A DNA stretch of 43,475 nucleotides from positions 1 to 43,475 of the forward strand of contig CALMKH010000215.1 in NCBI GenBank assembly GCA_937867025.1, read 5' to 3'. Below the pieces are notes generated by a model. It was not told the DNA's origin. It ran no database searches and worked only from the letters and a program-made list of their open reading frames with translations. Numbering within the stretch: the stretch's first letter is position 1; each line of letters opens with the position of its first letter. The DNA is from an uncultured Bacteroidota bacterium. GTDB taxonomy: Bacteria > Bacteroidota > Bacteroidia > NS11-12g > UBA955. Positions 17,925-26,549 of the stretch are shown piece by piece. Position numbers and translations under genes: made by a program.

Positions 17925-18964
17925 ACAAACCACAGCCATCGCTTCGGAATTACTTTATAGTTTACATCCTTTCGTGGCTGGTGTGGATGGGTTTACATAC
18001 ATTAATTTTATACAACAATGGAATTTCTATTCATTCAGCTCTTACAGATAGTTTTATCAGTAATATTCTACTATTTGTTTCCTGCCTTATCCTGAGCAAT
18101 ATTCTCCGCTATTACCAACCCGGAAAAAACAGCTCAAAATACCTCCTCGTGTGGTGTCTGTCCCTAGCCTCTGTCTGGATGCTTATCTGTAATAAGCTTA
18201 TCCCGTTTTTCCTGGATCATGACACGGATTTTATGGCTGTTTTCGAAGCCTCGTTCCTGTTGCGTTTTATACTCGCAAACTGGCTGATAGGCGGTAGCAT
18301 TCTGATGATGTGGGTGTGGCAAAACTACAAAAACCAGCATGAAGAAAACCGCATGCACATGCAGGCGCTTCAACTGGCCAAGGATGCCGAACTTGCAGGC
18401 CTCCGGCAGCAGTTGCAGCCGCATTTCCTGTTTAACAGCCTTAACTCCATAAGCGCACTGGCGGGGTCGCAGCCCGAAAAAGCCCGGCTTATGATCCAAC
18501 AACTGTCGGATTTTTTAAGAAGTACGTTAAGAAAAGACAACGGTTCATTCGTCAGCCTGGAAGAAGAGATTTCAAATGTGAAACTCTATCTCGAAATAGA
18601 AAAGGTGCGGTTCGGACACCGTTTAATGACCGATATTAAAATTGCCGGCAACTGCCTTCATCTCACAATTCCTTCCTTGATCCTGCAACCCCTTGTTGAA
18701 AATGCCATTAAATTCGGTCTGTATGATACCCTGGATGCTGTAATGATATCCATCGAAGCCGTATTGGAGAATGGCGACCTGGTGATAGAGATAAAAAATC
18801 CTTGCAGCGGCAACCGCAGTCCGGGCGTATCAAAAGGAACTGGCTTTGGTCTCAGCTCCATAAGAAGACGTTTATTCCTGCTGTATAACAGGTCCGACCT
18901 CATAAAAACCAGCCTGGATCAGGGAATCTTTACCTGTAAAATTACAATTCCTCAAAAACCATGA
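17921..18964 (+). CDS. LytS/YehU-type sensor histidine kinase (His_kinase domain)
   Basis: Four TM-like N-terminal segments; 'LRQQLQPHFLFNSLNSISALAGSQPEKARLMIQQLSDFLRSTL...IPSLILQPLVENAIKFGL'. Confidence 0.93.
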   Translation: MNKPQPSLRNYFIVYILSWLVWMGLHTLILYNNGISIHSALTDSFISNILLFVSCLILSNILRYYQPGKNSSKYLLVWCLSLASVWMLICNKLIPFFLDHDTDFMAVFEASFLLRFILANWLIGGSILMMWVWQNYKNQHEENRMHMQALQLAKDAELAGLRQQLQPHFLFNSLNSISALAGSQPEKARLMIQQLSDFLRSTLRKDNGSFVSLEEEISNVKLYLEIEKVRFGHRLMTDIKIAGNCLHLTIPSLILQPLVENAIKFGLYDTLDAVMISIEAVLENGDLVIEIKNPCSGNRSPGVSKGTGFGLSSIRRRLFLLYNRSDLIKTSLDQGIFTCKITIPQKP

Positions 18965-19692
18965 TAACAGCGATAATCATAGACGATGAACTGCTTGCAA
19001 GAACACTTGTAAAGGAATATTTGCTCGATCATCCCGGGATTGAGGTTGTCGCGGAATGCAGCGACGGTTTTGAAGGTATTAAATCCATTCAGGCCCTGCA
19101 GCCCGACCTTGTATTCCTGGATATTCAGATGCCTAAATTAAATGGTTTTGAAATGCTGGAGCTCCTCGATCACCAGCCCATGATCATATTTACAACGGCT
19201 TTTGATGAATATGCCTTAAAGGCTTTTGAAGCTGATGCCACTGATTATTTATTAAAACCTTTCAGCAAGGAGCGATTTGACCGGGCCTTGAAAAAATGTA
19301 TTGAACACCAGAATGCAGGAGAAACAAAACCAGTCAATGAAGCCCTGGAAAATTACCCTGAATCATCCGACAGGATCGTACTGAAGGTTAACAATTCGAT
19401 AAAGATACTCAGTGTACAGGAGGTTATGTATATTGAGGCGTATGACGATTATGTAAAAATTTATGCCGGAGAATCATGTTTTGTCAAAAAGAAAACCATG
19501 GCATTCTATGAGAAACAGCTTGAAAAAAAGGGATTTGTTCGTATACATAGATCTTACCTTATGAACATCGCATTTCTTACCCGTATCGAGCAAACAGATA
19601 AAGATTCTTACATGTCGGTGCTTAAAAATGGCAAAAGACTGACACTCAGCCGAAACGGTTATAATATATTAAAAGAGAAACTCGATATTTAA
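18961..19692 (+). CDS. LytTR-family response regulator
   Basis: REC 'IIDDELLARTLVKEYL...VFLDIQMPKLNGFEMLE' and LytTR 'VLKVNNSIKILSVQEVMYIEAYDDYVKIY...FVRIHRSYLMNI'. Confidence 0.95.
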   Translation: MITAIIIDDELLARTLVKEYLLDHPGIEVVAECSDGFEGIKSIQALQPDLVFLDIQMPKLNGFEMLELLDHQPMIIFTTAFDEYALKAFEADATDYLLKPFSKERFDRALKKCIEHQNAGETKPVNEALENYPESSDRIVLKVNNSIKILSVQEVMYIEAYDDYVKIYAGESCFVKKKTMAFYEKQLEKKGFVRIHRSYLMNIAFLTRIEQTDKDSYMSVLKNGKRLTLSRNGYNILKEKLDI

Positions 19693-20702
19693 AATTGCTC
19701 AAGGAAACGGATGTCATTTTCAAAGAGCTGACGGATATCCTTTATGCCGTATTTCAGCATGGTAATCCTGTCTATACCCATGCCGAAAGCGAAGCCTGAA
19801 TATTTTTCAGGATCGATCTTGCAGTTTTTAAGCACATTAGGATCTACCATGCCGCAACCGAGTATTTCCAGCCATCCCGTCCCCTTGGTCAGCCTGTAAT
19901 CCTGTTCGGTGCTTGTTCCCAGATAAATATCCATTTCAGCGCTTGGTTCAGTAAACGGAAAATAGGAGGGACGGAAGCGTATATCCCTTTCCCCGAAAAA
20001 TTGAGAAACAAAATAATAAAGTGTCTGTTTCAAATCCGAAAAATTAACGTTTTCATCAATATACAGACCTTCTACCTGGTGAAAAAAACAGTTGGATCTT
20101 GAGGATACCGCCTCATTCCTGTACACACGTCCCGGCATAAGGGCCCTGATAGGAGGTTTCGATGTCTCCATCAACCGCACCTGAACACTGCTTGTATGCG
20201 TCCTCAATGCAAAATTACCCTTAGGTTCCTTTTCGACAAAAAAGGTATCCTGCATATCCCTTGCCGGATGGTTTTCAGGAAAATTCAGGGCCGAAAAATT
20301 ATGCCAGTCATCTTCTATTTCTGGTCCTGATTCTGTAACAAACCCTATGCTTTCAAAAATTGAAAGTATCTCGTTCCTGACTATTGAAATTGGGTGTAGT
20401 GAGCCAATTTTATTAGCATTGACGGGCAGGGACAGGTCAATTCCCGTTGTGGAATTTTTTGGTTCCGAACTGAATTTTTCTTTTGCTTCGTTATATATGC
20501 TTTCAATATTCTGCTTAAGTAAATTAAGTTGTCGGCCGATCTCTTTTTTTTCGGCGCCAGCCAACAATTTAAATGCATCGAAAAGCTCATTCAATTCACC
20601 TTTTTTTGATAAATATTTGAGCCGGAATTCTTCAATTTGTTCTTTGGAATTGATTGAAAAATTTTTAGCTTTACTCTTTATTTCTTCAATTCTGTCAAGC
20701 AT
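19689..20702 (-). CDS. pheS: Phenylalanine--tRNA ligase subunit alpha
   Basis: HPISIVRNEILSIFESIGF...FPENHPARDMQDTFFV...RTHTSSVQVRLM...GMGIDRITMLKYGIKDIRQLFENDIRFLEQF; start set at MLDRIEEIKSK (20702). Confidence 0.95.
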   Translation of the reverse strand: MLDRIEEIKSKAKNFSINSKEQIEEFRLKYLSKKGELNELFDAFKLLAGAEKKEIGRQLNLLKQNIESIYNEAKEKFSSEPKNSTTGIDLSLPVNANKIGSLHPISIVRNEILSIFESIGFVTESGPEIEDDWHNFSALNFPENHPARDMQDTFFVEKEPKGNFALRTHTSSVQVRLMETSKPPIRALMPGRVYRNEAVSSRSNCFFHQVEGLYIDENVNFSDLKQTLYYFVSQFFGERDIRFRPSYFPFTEPSAEMDIYLGTSTEQDYRLTKGTGWLEILGCGMVDPNVLKNCKIDPEKYSGFAFGMGIDRITMLKYGIKDIRQLFENDIRFLEQF

Positions 20703-21116
20703 GGTACAAAAGTAATTCAAAGTTTCAGATTACAATCCGGGTTTTCAACTCCTAAAGATAAAAAAAAGTATTTAAATAAAATATATAGTATTTAATACAG
20801 TGCTGTTGATATCGTGATAAGTTTAAAAATTCAGTGTTTTTTTATTGGATATAATAGATTTTTAACCGGATTGTCAACGGTGTATACATTCTAAGATGCC
20901 TTATTTTACTTGTGTTTTCAGTGATCTGTCAACATATGAACAATTGTGTTAAAGGTATTTTTTCTCTTGTTGTGAATTGGTGATAATTGGGATATTTATT
21001 GAGTATTTATACACTTTCAGTTTGGTATTTTGATGAGATCTATATCATATAAAGTAATCCGCGAATTATGTAACATATTTATCGTGGAATGTGGTTAATT
21101 ATGTTGACAAACAAGA

Positions 21117-22508
21117 TTATAAATTTATCGTAAGAACCTCGTCCCAGTTAGCTTTGAGCGTTATTTCCCTCTCATATAATTTTTGTGGGGCAGGTGACAT
21201 TTTAAACGGATCGAAAATATGTTTTTTGCTGTTTTCGTATATCCTGATTTTATATGTTCCGGGTTCAAGATATTTTTCAAACTGATCAGTTTCATTTATT
21301 CTTAAGTATTCTTTATTGTCTTTTAGTATGATGATATCGTATAATTCATGGTTCGAATTTTTAATACTTAAACTTAAGATTGCCAGCGATTTATAATCCT
21401 TCCATGAAATTTTTTGTAAACGGAAAGTATCAGGTGAGGATGAAATTTGCTTATTGGGTAACCAGATAAATGAATCGAGCGTCCTTGTCCTCATGCCGGT
21501 AATTTCCTTTTCACCGGCTGCATATTGATAATAGGGTGGCTTCAGAACAGAAATATGATAATCATTCTTGATTTTGATGATGTTGATGGATTGGATGACG
21601 AGTGACCTGACTTCCTTTTGTCCGTCTATATAAGGAATAGTATCAAGCGGAACTTGTATATGACGAAGAATATCTGCGGATGCCATCATTAAAGCGCTAT
21701 CGGTAGTTACATAGAGGTAGACAGGTTGTATAGTATTAAAATATTTATCGAGGTTGGCCTTATATTGTTGAGATGGATTGTATTTGAGTTTTATAAATTT
21801 GGTATCTGTTATCGCTTTGGTTATTTTAAACGGTGCTTGCCAGTGTCTGGGTTCAAGTGTATATATCGAATCGGTTTGGGGTGTTTTTATAAAGTTGATA
21901 GGCTGATAGAGGTCTGGTTTAAGATCATTGTTGTTGTCTGTAAACAGCCAGGCATTATACGGCGTTTCATTGAGTCCCCTGAATGTGATGATATCCCTGT
22001 TTGCATCCAAGAGGTAATGTGCATGAAAATTAACAAAACTATCGCTCCCGTCATTCAGGCTTAAAGCCAGTTTTAAATTCTTAAGCTCTTTATATTCTTT
22101 CAGGGAAATACTTATTGTTCCTGTATCAATGGAATTCCCGGTCGAGAAAGTAGTGGAGTAAGAGAAGGGATTATTGGCGTTATTGTCCATTACACCTTTA
22201 TCGATGATCAGGTTATATGTTGTATTGGGTTTAAGGCTTGAATCGAGTGAAATAACAAGTTTCTTTTTGATCACTGCAAATTTCAGTGTTGTATGTTTCG
22301 GTTGCAGTGTGATATTATTTTCAGGGTTATTTAATGTTATATATTCATTAAATTCCAGATGTATCTTTCTCTGGTTGAAGTTGGTTTGTGTTATGTTGCT
22401 GCCCACTACTTCCGGAGCTTTATCATCTTCTTTTCCGCCACCGAGTGTGCCAATATTGGCGCATGAAAAAAGACTTAGTGCAAGACATGAAAAAATCAGC
22501 GCTCTCAT
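21117..22508 (-). CDS. Ig-like (SbsA/Big_5-type) domain lipoprotein
   Basis: MRALIFSCLALSLFSCANIGTLGGGKEDDKAPEVVGSNITQTNFNQRKIHLEFNEYITLNNPENNITLQP...LKPNTTYNLIIDKGVMDNNANN...TFSTG. Confidence 0.8.
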   Translation of the reverse strand: MRALIFSCLALSLFSCANIGTLGGGKEDDKAPEVVGSNITQTNFNQRKIHLEFNEYITLNNPENNITLQPKHTTLKFAVIKKKLVISLDSSLKPNTTYNLIIDKGVMDNNANNPFSYSTTFSTGNSIDTGTISISLKEYKELKNLKLALSLNDGSDSFVNFHAHYLLDANRDIITFRGLNETPYNAWLFTDNNNDLKPDLYQPINFIKTPQTDSIYTLEPRHWQAPFKITKAITDTKFIKLKYNPSQQYKANLDKYFNTIQPVYLYVTTDSALMMASADILRHIQVPLDTIPYIDGQKEVRSLVIQSINIIKIKNDYHISVLKPPYYQYAAGEKEITGMRTRTLDSFIWLPNKQISSSPDTFRLQKISWKDYKSLAILSLSIKNSNHELYDIIILKDNKEYLRINETDQFEKYLEPGTYKIRIYENSKKHIFDPFKMSPAPQKLYEREITLKANWDEVLTINL

Positions 22509-24379
22509 CTTCCCAGGTGTATCAGTAATACAGAAATATCAGAAGGTGAAACTCCGCTTATTCTGGAAGCCTGCCCAATGCTTTCAGGCTTTATTTTGTT
22601 TAATTTTTCCCTGCTTTCTATACTTAAGGATTTGAGTTTGGAATAATCAAAATCAGTATTCAGCTTATAATTCTCGAGTCTTTTAACTTTATCAGCCATT
22701 TCCATTTCCTTTTTTATATAGGATTCGTATTTCACAAGTATTTCAACCTCTTCCCTGACATCCTTGTCAAACTCATCTAACCTGGGCACAATATTATTAA
22801 AATCTTCCAAATGAAGCTGTGGCCTCAGTATTAATTTGTCAAGTTTCATTTTTTGGCTGAGGGGAGCTGTTCCGGAAGATTCCAGGAGGGGGTTGACAGA
22901 TTCCGGTTCAATGGAGGCGGATTTGACAAATTCATTTAGTTCAGATATTCTGGCTTTCTTTTCGAAATACGTGTTAAGTCTTTCTCCAGAAGCCAAACCG
23001 ATCTTGTAACCGATTTCTGTCAACCGTTCGTCGGCATTATCCTGCCTCAAAAGAATTCTGAATTCAGCACGGGATGTAAACATGCGGTAAGGCTCTTCCG
23101 TCCCCTTATTGATAAGATCGTCTATCAGGACGCCTATATAGGCGTCAGAACGCTTTAAAATGAATTCTTCTTTATCATGTGTTTTCAGGTGTGCGTTTAT
23201 GCCCGCCATCAGCCCCTGGCATGCGGCCTCTTCATATCCTGTTGTACCGTTAATCTGTCCCGCAAAGTACAGATTATTAATAATTTTGGTTTCGAGAGTA
23301 GATTTGAGCTGGGTAGGGGGGAAGTAATCATACTCAATGGCATAACCTGGCCTGAATATTTTAGCATTTTCAAAACCGGGGATATTCTTAATTGCCTTAT
23401 ACTGAATCTCTTCCGGTAGGGATGTAGAGAAACCATTAATGTACATTTCTATGGTTTTCCATCCTTCCGGCTCGACAAAAATTTGATGCCTGTCGCGCTC
23501 AGCGAACCTGTTAATTTTATCTTCTATTGATGGGCAATATCTGGGCCCGAGTCCGGATATACTACCGTTAAACATCGGTGAGCGGTCAAACCCTTCTCTC
23601 AGGATATCGTGGACCGTATCATTGGTATAGGTAATGTAACACGACAATTGTTTTTCCAGTGGTTTGGTACTGTTCAGATAGGAGAACTTACCTGGATCCG
23701 GATCTCCTTCCTGTTCTTCCATTTTGGAATAATCAAGCGATCGTCCATCTACTCTTGGAGGGGTTCCGGTTTTCATTCTGCCGCTTTCGAACCCAAAGGA
23801 TATCAGGTCTGCAGTGATGCCTTTGCTGTTGCTTTCAGCCATTCTGCCGCCTCCGAAATTTTTTGTTCCTATATGTATTAGTCCGTTCAGAAATGTCCCG
23901 CTTGTAATGACGACAGCCTTGGCATAGATGGTGTATCCCATAGAGGTAACAACACCTTCTGCAGTTTCATTCTTTACAAGCACTCTCTCAACGTTGTCCT
24001 GAAGAAAATCAATATGATGGTTTTGTTCAAGCGCCAGTCTCCATTCTTCTGAGAACCTCATACGGTCGGATTGAGCGCGGGGGCTCCACATGGCCGCTCC
24101 TTTGGAACGGTTAAGCATTCGGAATTGTATCATGGTTTTGTCGGTTATAATGCCCGACATACCTCCCAGGGCGTCGATTTCTCTGACGATCTGACCTTTG
24201 GCAACTCCTCCCATCGCTGGATTACAGCTCATTTTGGCAATAGTCTCCATATTCATGGTAATAAGCATGACTTTGGAGCCCATCGTAGCGGCAGCATGGG
24301 CTGCTTCACAACCGGCGTGACCGGCGCCTACAACAATTATATCATACATTGGCATATCCCCTTGTTCCACGTGGAACAT
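22505..24379 (-). CDS. mnmG: tRNA uridine-5-carboxymethylaminomethyl(34) synthesis enzyme MnmG (GidA)
   Basis: YDIIVVGAGHAGCEAAHAAATMGSKVMLITMNMETIAKMSCNPAMGGVAKGQIVREIDALGG...; start ATG 24379 (MFHVEQ) or internal ATGs 24355/24349. Confidence 0.96.
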   Translation of the reverse strand: MFHVEQGDMPMYDIIVVGAGHAGCEAAHAAATMGSKVMLITMNMETIAKMSCNPAMGGVAKGQIVREIDALGGMSGIITDKTMIQFRMLNRSKGAAMWSPRAQSDRMRFSEEWRLALEQNHHIDFLQDNVERVLVKNETAEGVVTSMGYTIYAKAVVITSGTFLNGLIHIGTKNFGGGRMAESNSKGITADLISFGFESGRMKTGTPPRVDGRSLDYSKMEEQEGDPDPGKFSYLNSTKPLEKQLSCYITYTNDTVHDILREGFDRSPMFNGSISGLGPRYCPSIEDKINRFAERDRHQIFVEPEGWKTIEMYINGFSTSLPEEIQYKAIKNIPGFENAKIFRPGYAIEYDYFPPTQLKSTLETKIINNLYFAGQINGTTGYEEAACQGLMAGINAHLKTHDKEEFILKRSDAYIGVLIDDLINKGTEEPYRMFTSRAEFRILLRQDNADERLTEIGYKIGLASGERLNTYFEKKARISELNEFVKSASIEPESVNPLLESSGTAPLSQKMKLDKLILRPQLHLEDFNNIVPRLDEFDKDVREEVEILVKYESYIKKEMEMADKVKRLENYKLNTDFDYSKLKSLSIESREKLNKIKPESIGQASRISGVSPSDISVLLIHLGR

Positions 24380-24791
24380 GTTTTAAGTGTTCCTTAATAT
24401 ATAAATCTTCCATTTTTCTCATTTTTTCTTTTTGGGATTTTGTTTTGTCTTGATACCCCACCAAGTGTAAAGCGCCATGAAATATAACCCTTAATAGTTC
24501 CACGTGGAACGTTTGTTTGAATTTTTCTGCGTTGTCCTTTACGCGATCCAAGCTAATATAGATTTCTCCTTCAATATGATTATCGCTTCCATAGTCGAAG
24601 GTGATGATGTCCGTATAATAGTCATGGTCTAAGGACTCAATATTAATCTTTCTTAGTTCTTCATCATCGACAAAGACATACCCAAGATCAATCAACTCTT
24701 TTTTGTGGTCAGATATAATCTTAAGTACTGTCTTTTTAATGTTGCGCTTAAGGGATCTTAAAACCTGAGATTTTCCGTTAAAATGTATCAT
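24342..24791 (-). CDS. ybeY: rRNA maturation RNase YbeY
   Basis: IHFNGKSQVLRS...DEELRKINIESLDHDYYTDIITFDYG...GEIYISLDRVKDNAEKF...VIFHGALHLVGYQDKTKSQ. Confidence 0.92.
   Translation of the reverse strand: MIHFNGKSQVLRSLKRNIKKTVLKIISDHKKELIDLGYVFVDDEELRKINIESLDHDYYTDIITFDYGSDNHIEGEIYISLDRVKDNAEKFKQTFHVELLRVIFHGALHLVGYQDKTKSQKEKMRKMEDLYIKEHLKHVPRGTRGYANV
24363..24378. promoter_or_regulatory. parS-like centromere site 1: TGTTCCACGTGGAACA
   Basis: Perfect 16-bp palindrome matching the conserved chromosomal parS (ParB-binding) consensus; lies in the ybeY/mnmG overlap. Confidence 0.9.
24496..24511. promoter_or_regulatory. parS-like site 2: aGTTCCACGTGGAACg
   Basis: Perfect 14-bp palindromic core GTTCCACGTGGAAC (24497-24510) within ybeY. 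Confidence 0.85.
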
Positions 24792-26549
24792 TTACTTAAG
24801 CACAGTTATAGTCCCGTCAAAATATAATACTTTTCCATTTAAACCGACAATTGTCGCACGATATAGGTAAACATCGCTTTGCACAAACTCACCGTTCTCT
24901 TTTCCATCCCAGGCTTTTTCAATATTGTGTGTTTCAAAGACAATCTGGCCCCATCGATTATAAATAATAAAGGAACTGGCAGCAGTATCAATAAAGGTGC
25001 CTTTGGGAAAAAAAGTGTTGTTATATCCATTCAGTTGAATGGCATTAGGGAAAAATACAATTGGGTCAGCAGTTATACATTGTATATTGCTATAACTCGT
25101 ATCTCTCCGGGGATAGCTGGGGGTAGGGGCATTTTCTAGTGCCCTGACGGCGTAACATATTTTTTCCTGGTTTACTCCAAACACGGTATTGTCATTTGCA
25201 AATTTCGTGCTATTGTTTAGCGCGTTTAAAACGTTCCACGTGGAACTCTTGTCATAATTCTCATTATCGCTTAGTAAAAGCTCTTGACTTTGAGTAAATT
25301 TAATAAAATCACTATAAAGACTCCAGTTTATCTGCTGATTTCCCGGGCTTAGCATGCTAACTGATAAAAGAATAGTTTTAGCTGTTTGAGAGGTGTCAAA
25401 AATGAGGTTGCAGGGCCCCTCTGTGGTAAAATAGTAGCTATATGATTTGGTTTGGACGTTGACATTGTTATCAATCAATTCCAAGGTTCCACCGGTATGA
25501 TTTAGACTCTGCCACAATTGGAACGGATCATTGCCTTCCGCCTTGTATACATTTACCTTCTGAAGGGACGTCGAAGTTTCAGTAACAAGGGTTAATTCTA
25601 TTATACCTCTCTGAACGGAAGCTTTAGCAACATAGGAATTGGCTGCCGCTGTTATAGTGTTGGTGTTTACACAGACAATATTCGAGGATGAGGATATGTT
25701 TGCCCCCGATTTAAATGCCCGTACATAAAAACAGTATGTTTCCCCAAAAACAGGAAAGTTGTAGGTAAACTGAGAAATAGCAGGATTGACTGATCCCACC
25801 AGGAGCTTGTAGTTTCCCGTGCCAGACTTCATATAAATCTGGTATTCCTGTTCTGCCCAGCCTACATAACGGCTCCAGGTCAGACTTATTGATTTTTGAC
25901 ACTGATCGTATGCCGCCTGGAGATGAATAGTGCTATGTCGCAAACTGATAAGGGATAAGTTCCTGCAACTGTCATATGCAGCGATGCTGTAACTGACAGC
26001 ATTTACGGATGGGTCCCTGGGCCCGATATCCTGAAAGGACGTATTAACGATATCACCTATTGTATCATTGTTCCCCGTAACATGGTAAATATAATAACCT
26101 TTTATGTCTTTGCTTGGATTATTACTCCAGCCAAGGTTGGATTTCTGACTAGTGAGATCCACGCTCACAGAATCCAATTGGGAATCAAAGGGTGCGGTGT
26201 TGTCAATGGTTATTGTATCACTGAATACACTGTCAACGCCGTTACACGCTTTGTTATATACAAGATAAAACTCCCAGTCCTTCAGGTTTTTTAATTTGAT
26301 GGAAATATTGTCCAGGCTGAAGTTGTTGTAGGATCCCAAAAAGTTGAACGTGCTCAGAATATCATCGCGTCCATAGAGGCTGAAACTGGTAAAAGAGTTA
26401 CAATTGTCAGTTGGTTTAAACCAAAGTAAATCAAGGGTAGAGTCAAGCCTATTTAAACAAGCTCTTCGCATTTTTGGCCTCGTTTCTACCGCGGAAACCA
26501 AATGGGCCCAGAAGACAGAAAGGATCAATATAAAAAGCTTAGACTTCAC
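24792..26549 (-). CDS. Secreted FN3-like protein with T9SS type B (gliding-motility-associated C-terminal, CHU_C) sorting domain
   Basis: C-terminus 'FFPNAIQLNGYNNTFFPKGTFIDTAASSFIIYNRWGQIVFETHNIEKAWDGKENGEFVQSDVYLYRATI'. Confidence 0.88.
   Translation of the reverse strand: MKSKLFILILSVFWAHLVSAVETRPKMRRACLNRLDSTLDLLWFKPTDNCNSFTSFSLYGRDDILSTFNFLGSYNNFSLDNISIKLKNLKDWEFYLVYNKACNGVDSVFSDTITIDNTAPFDSQLDSVSVDLTSQKSNLGWSNNPSKDIKGYYIYHVTGNNDTIGDIVNTSFQDIGPRDPSVNAVSYSIAAYDSCRNLSLISLRHSTIHLQAAYDQCQKSISLTWSRYVGWAEQEYQIYMKSGTGNYKLLVGSVNPAISQFTYNFPVFGETYCFYVRAFKSGANISSSSNIVCVNTNTITAAANSYVAKASVQRGIIELTLVTETSTSLQKVNVYKAEGNDPFQLWQSLNHTGGTLELIDNNVNVQTKSYSYYFTTEGPCNLIFDTSQTAKTILLSVSMLSPGNQQINWSLYSDFIKFTQSQELLLSDNENYDKSSTWNVLNALNNSTKFANDNTVFGVNQEKICYAVRALENAPTPSYPRRDTSYSNIQCITADPIVFFPNAIQLNGYNNTFFPKGTFIDTAASSFIIYNRWGQIVFETHNIEKAWDGKENGEFVQSDVYLYRATIVGLNGKVLYFDGTITVLK
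25232..25247. promoter_or_regulatory. parS-like site 3: cGTTCCACGTGGAACt
   Basis: Perfect 14-bp palindromic core GTTCCACGTGGAAC (25233-25246) within the T9SS type-B protein gene. Confidence 0.85.
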
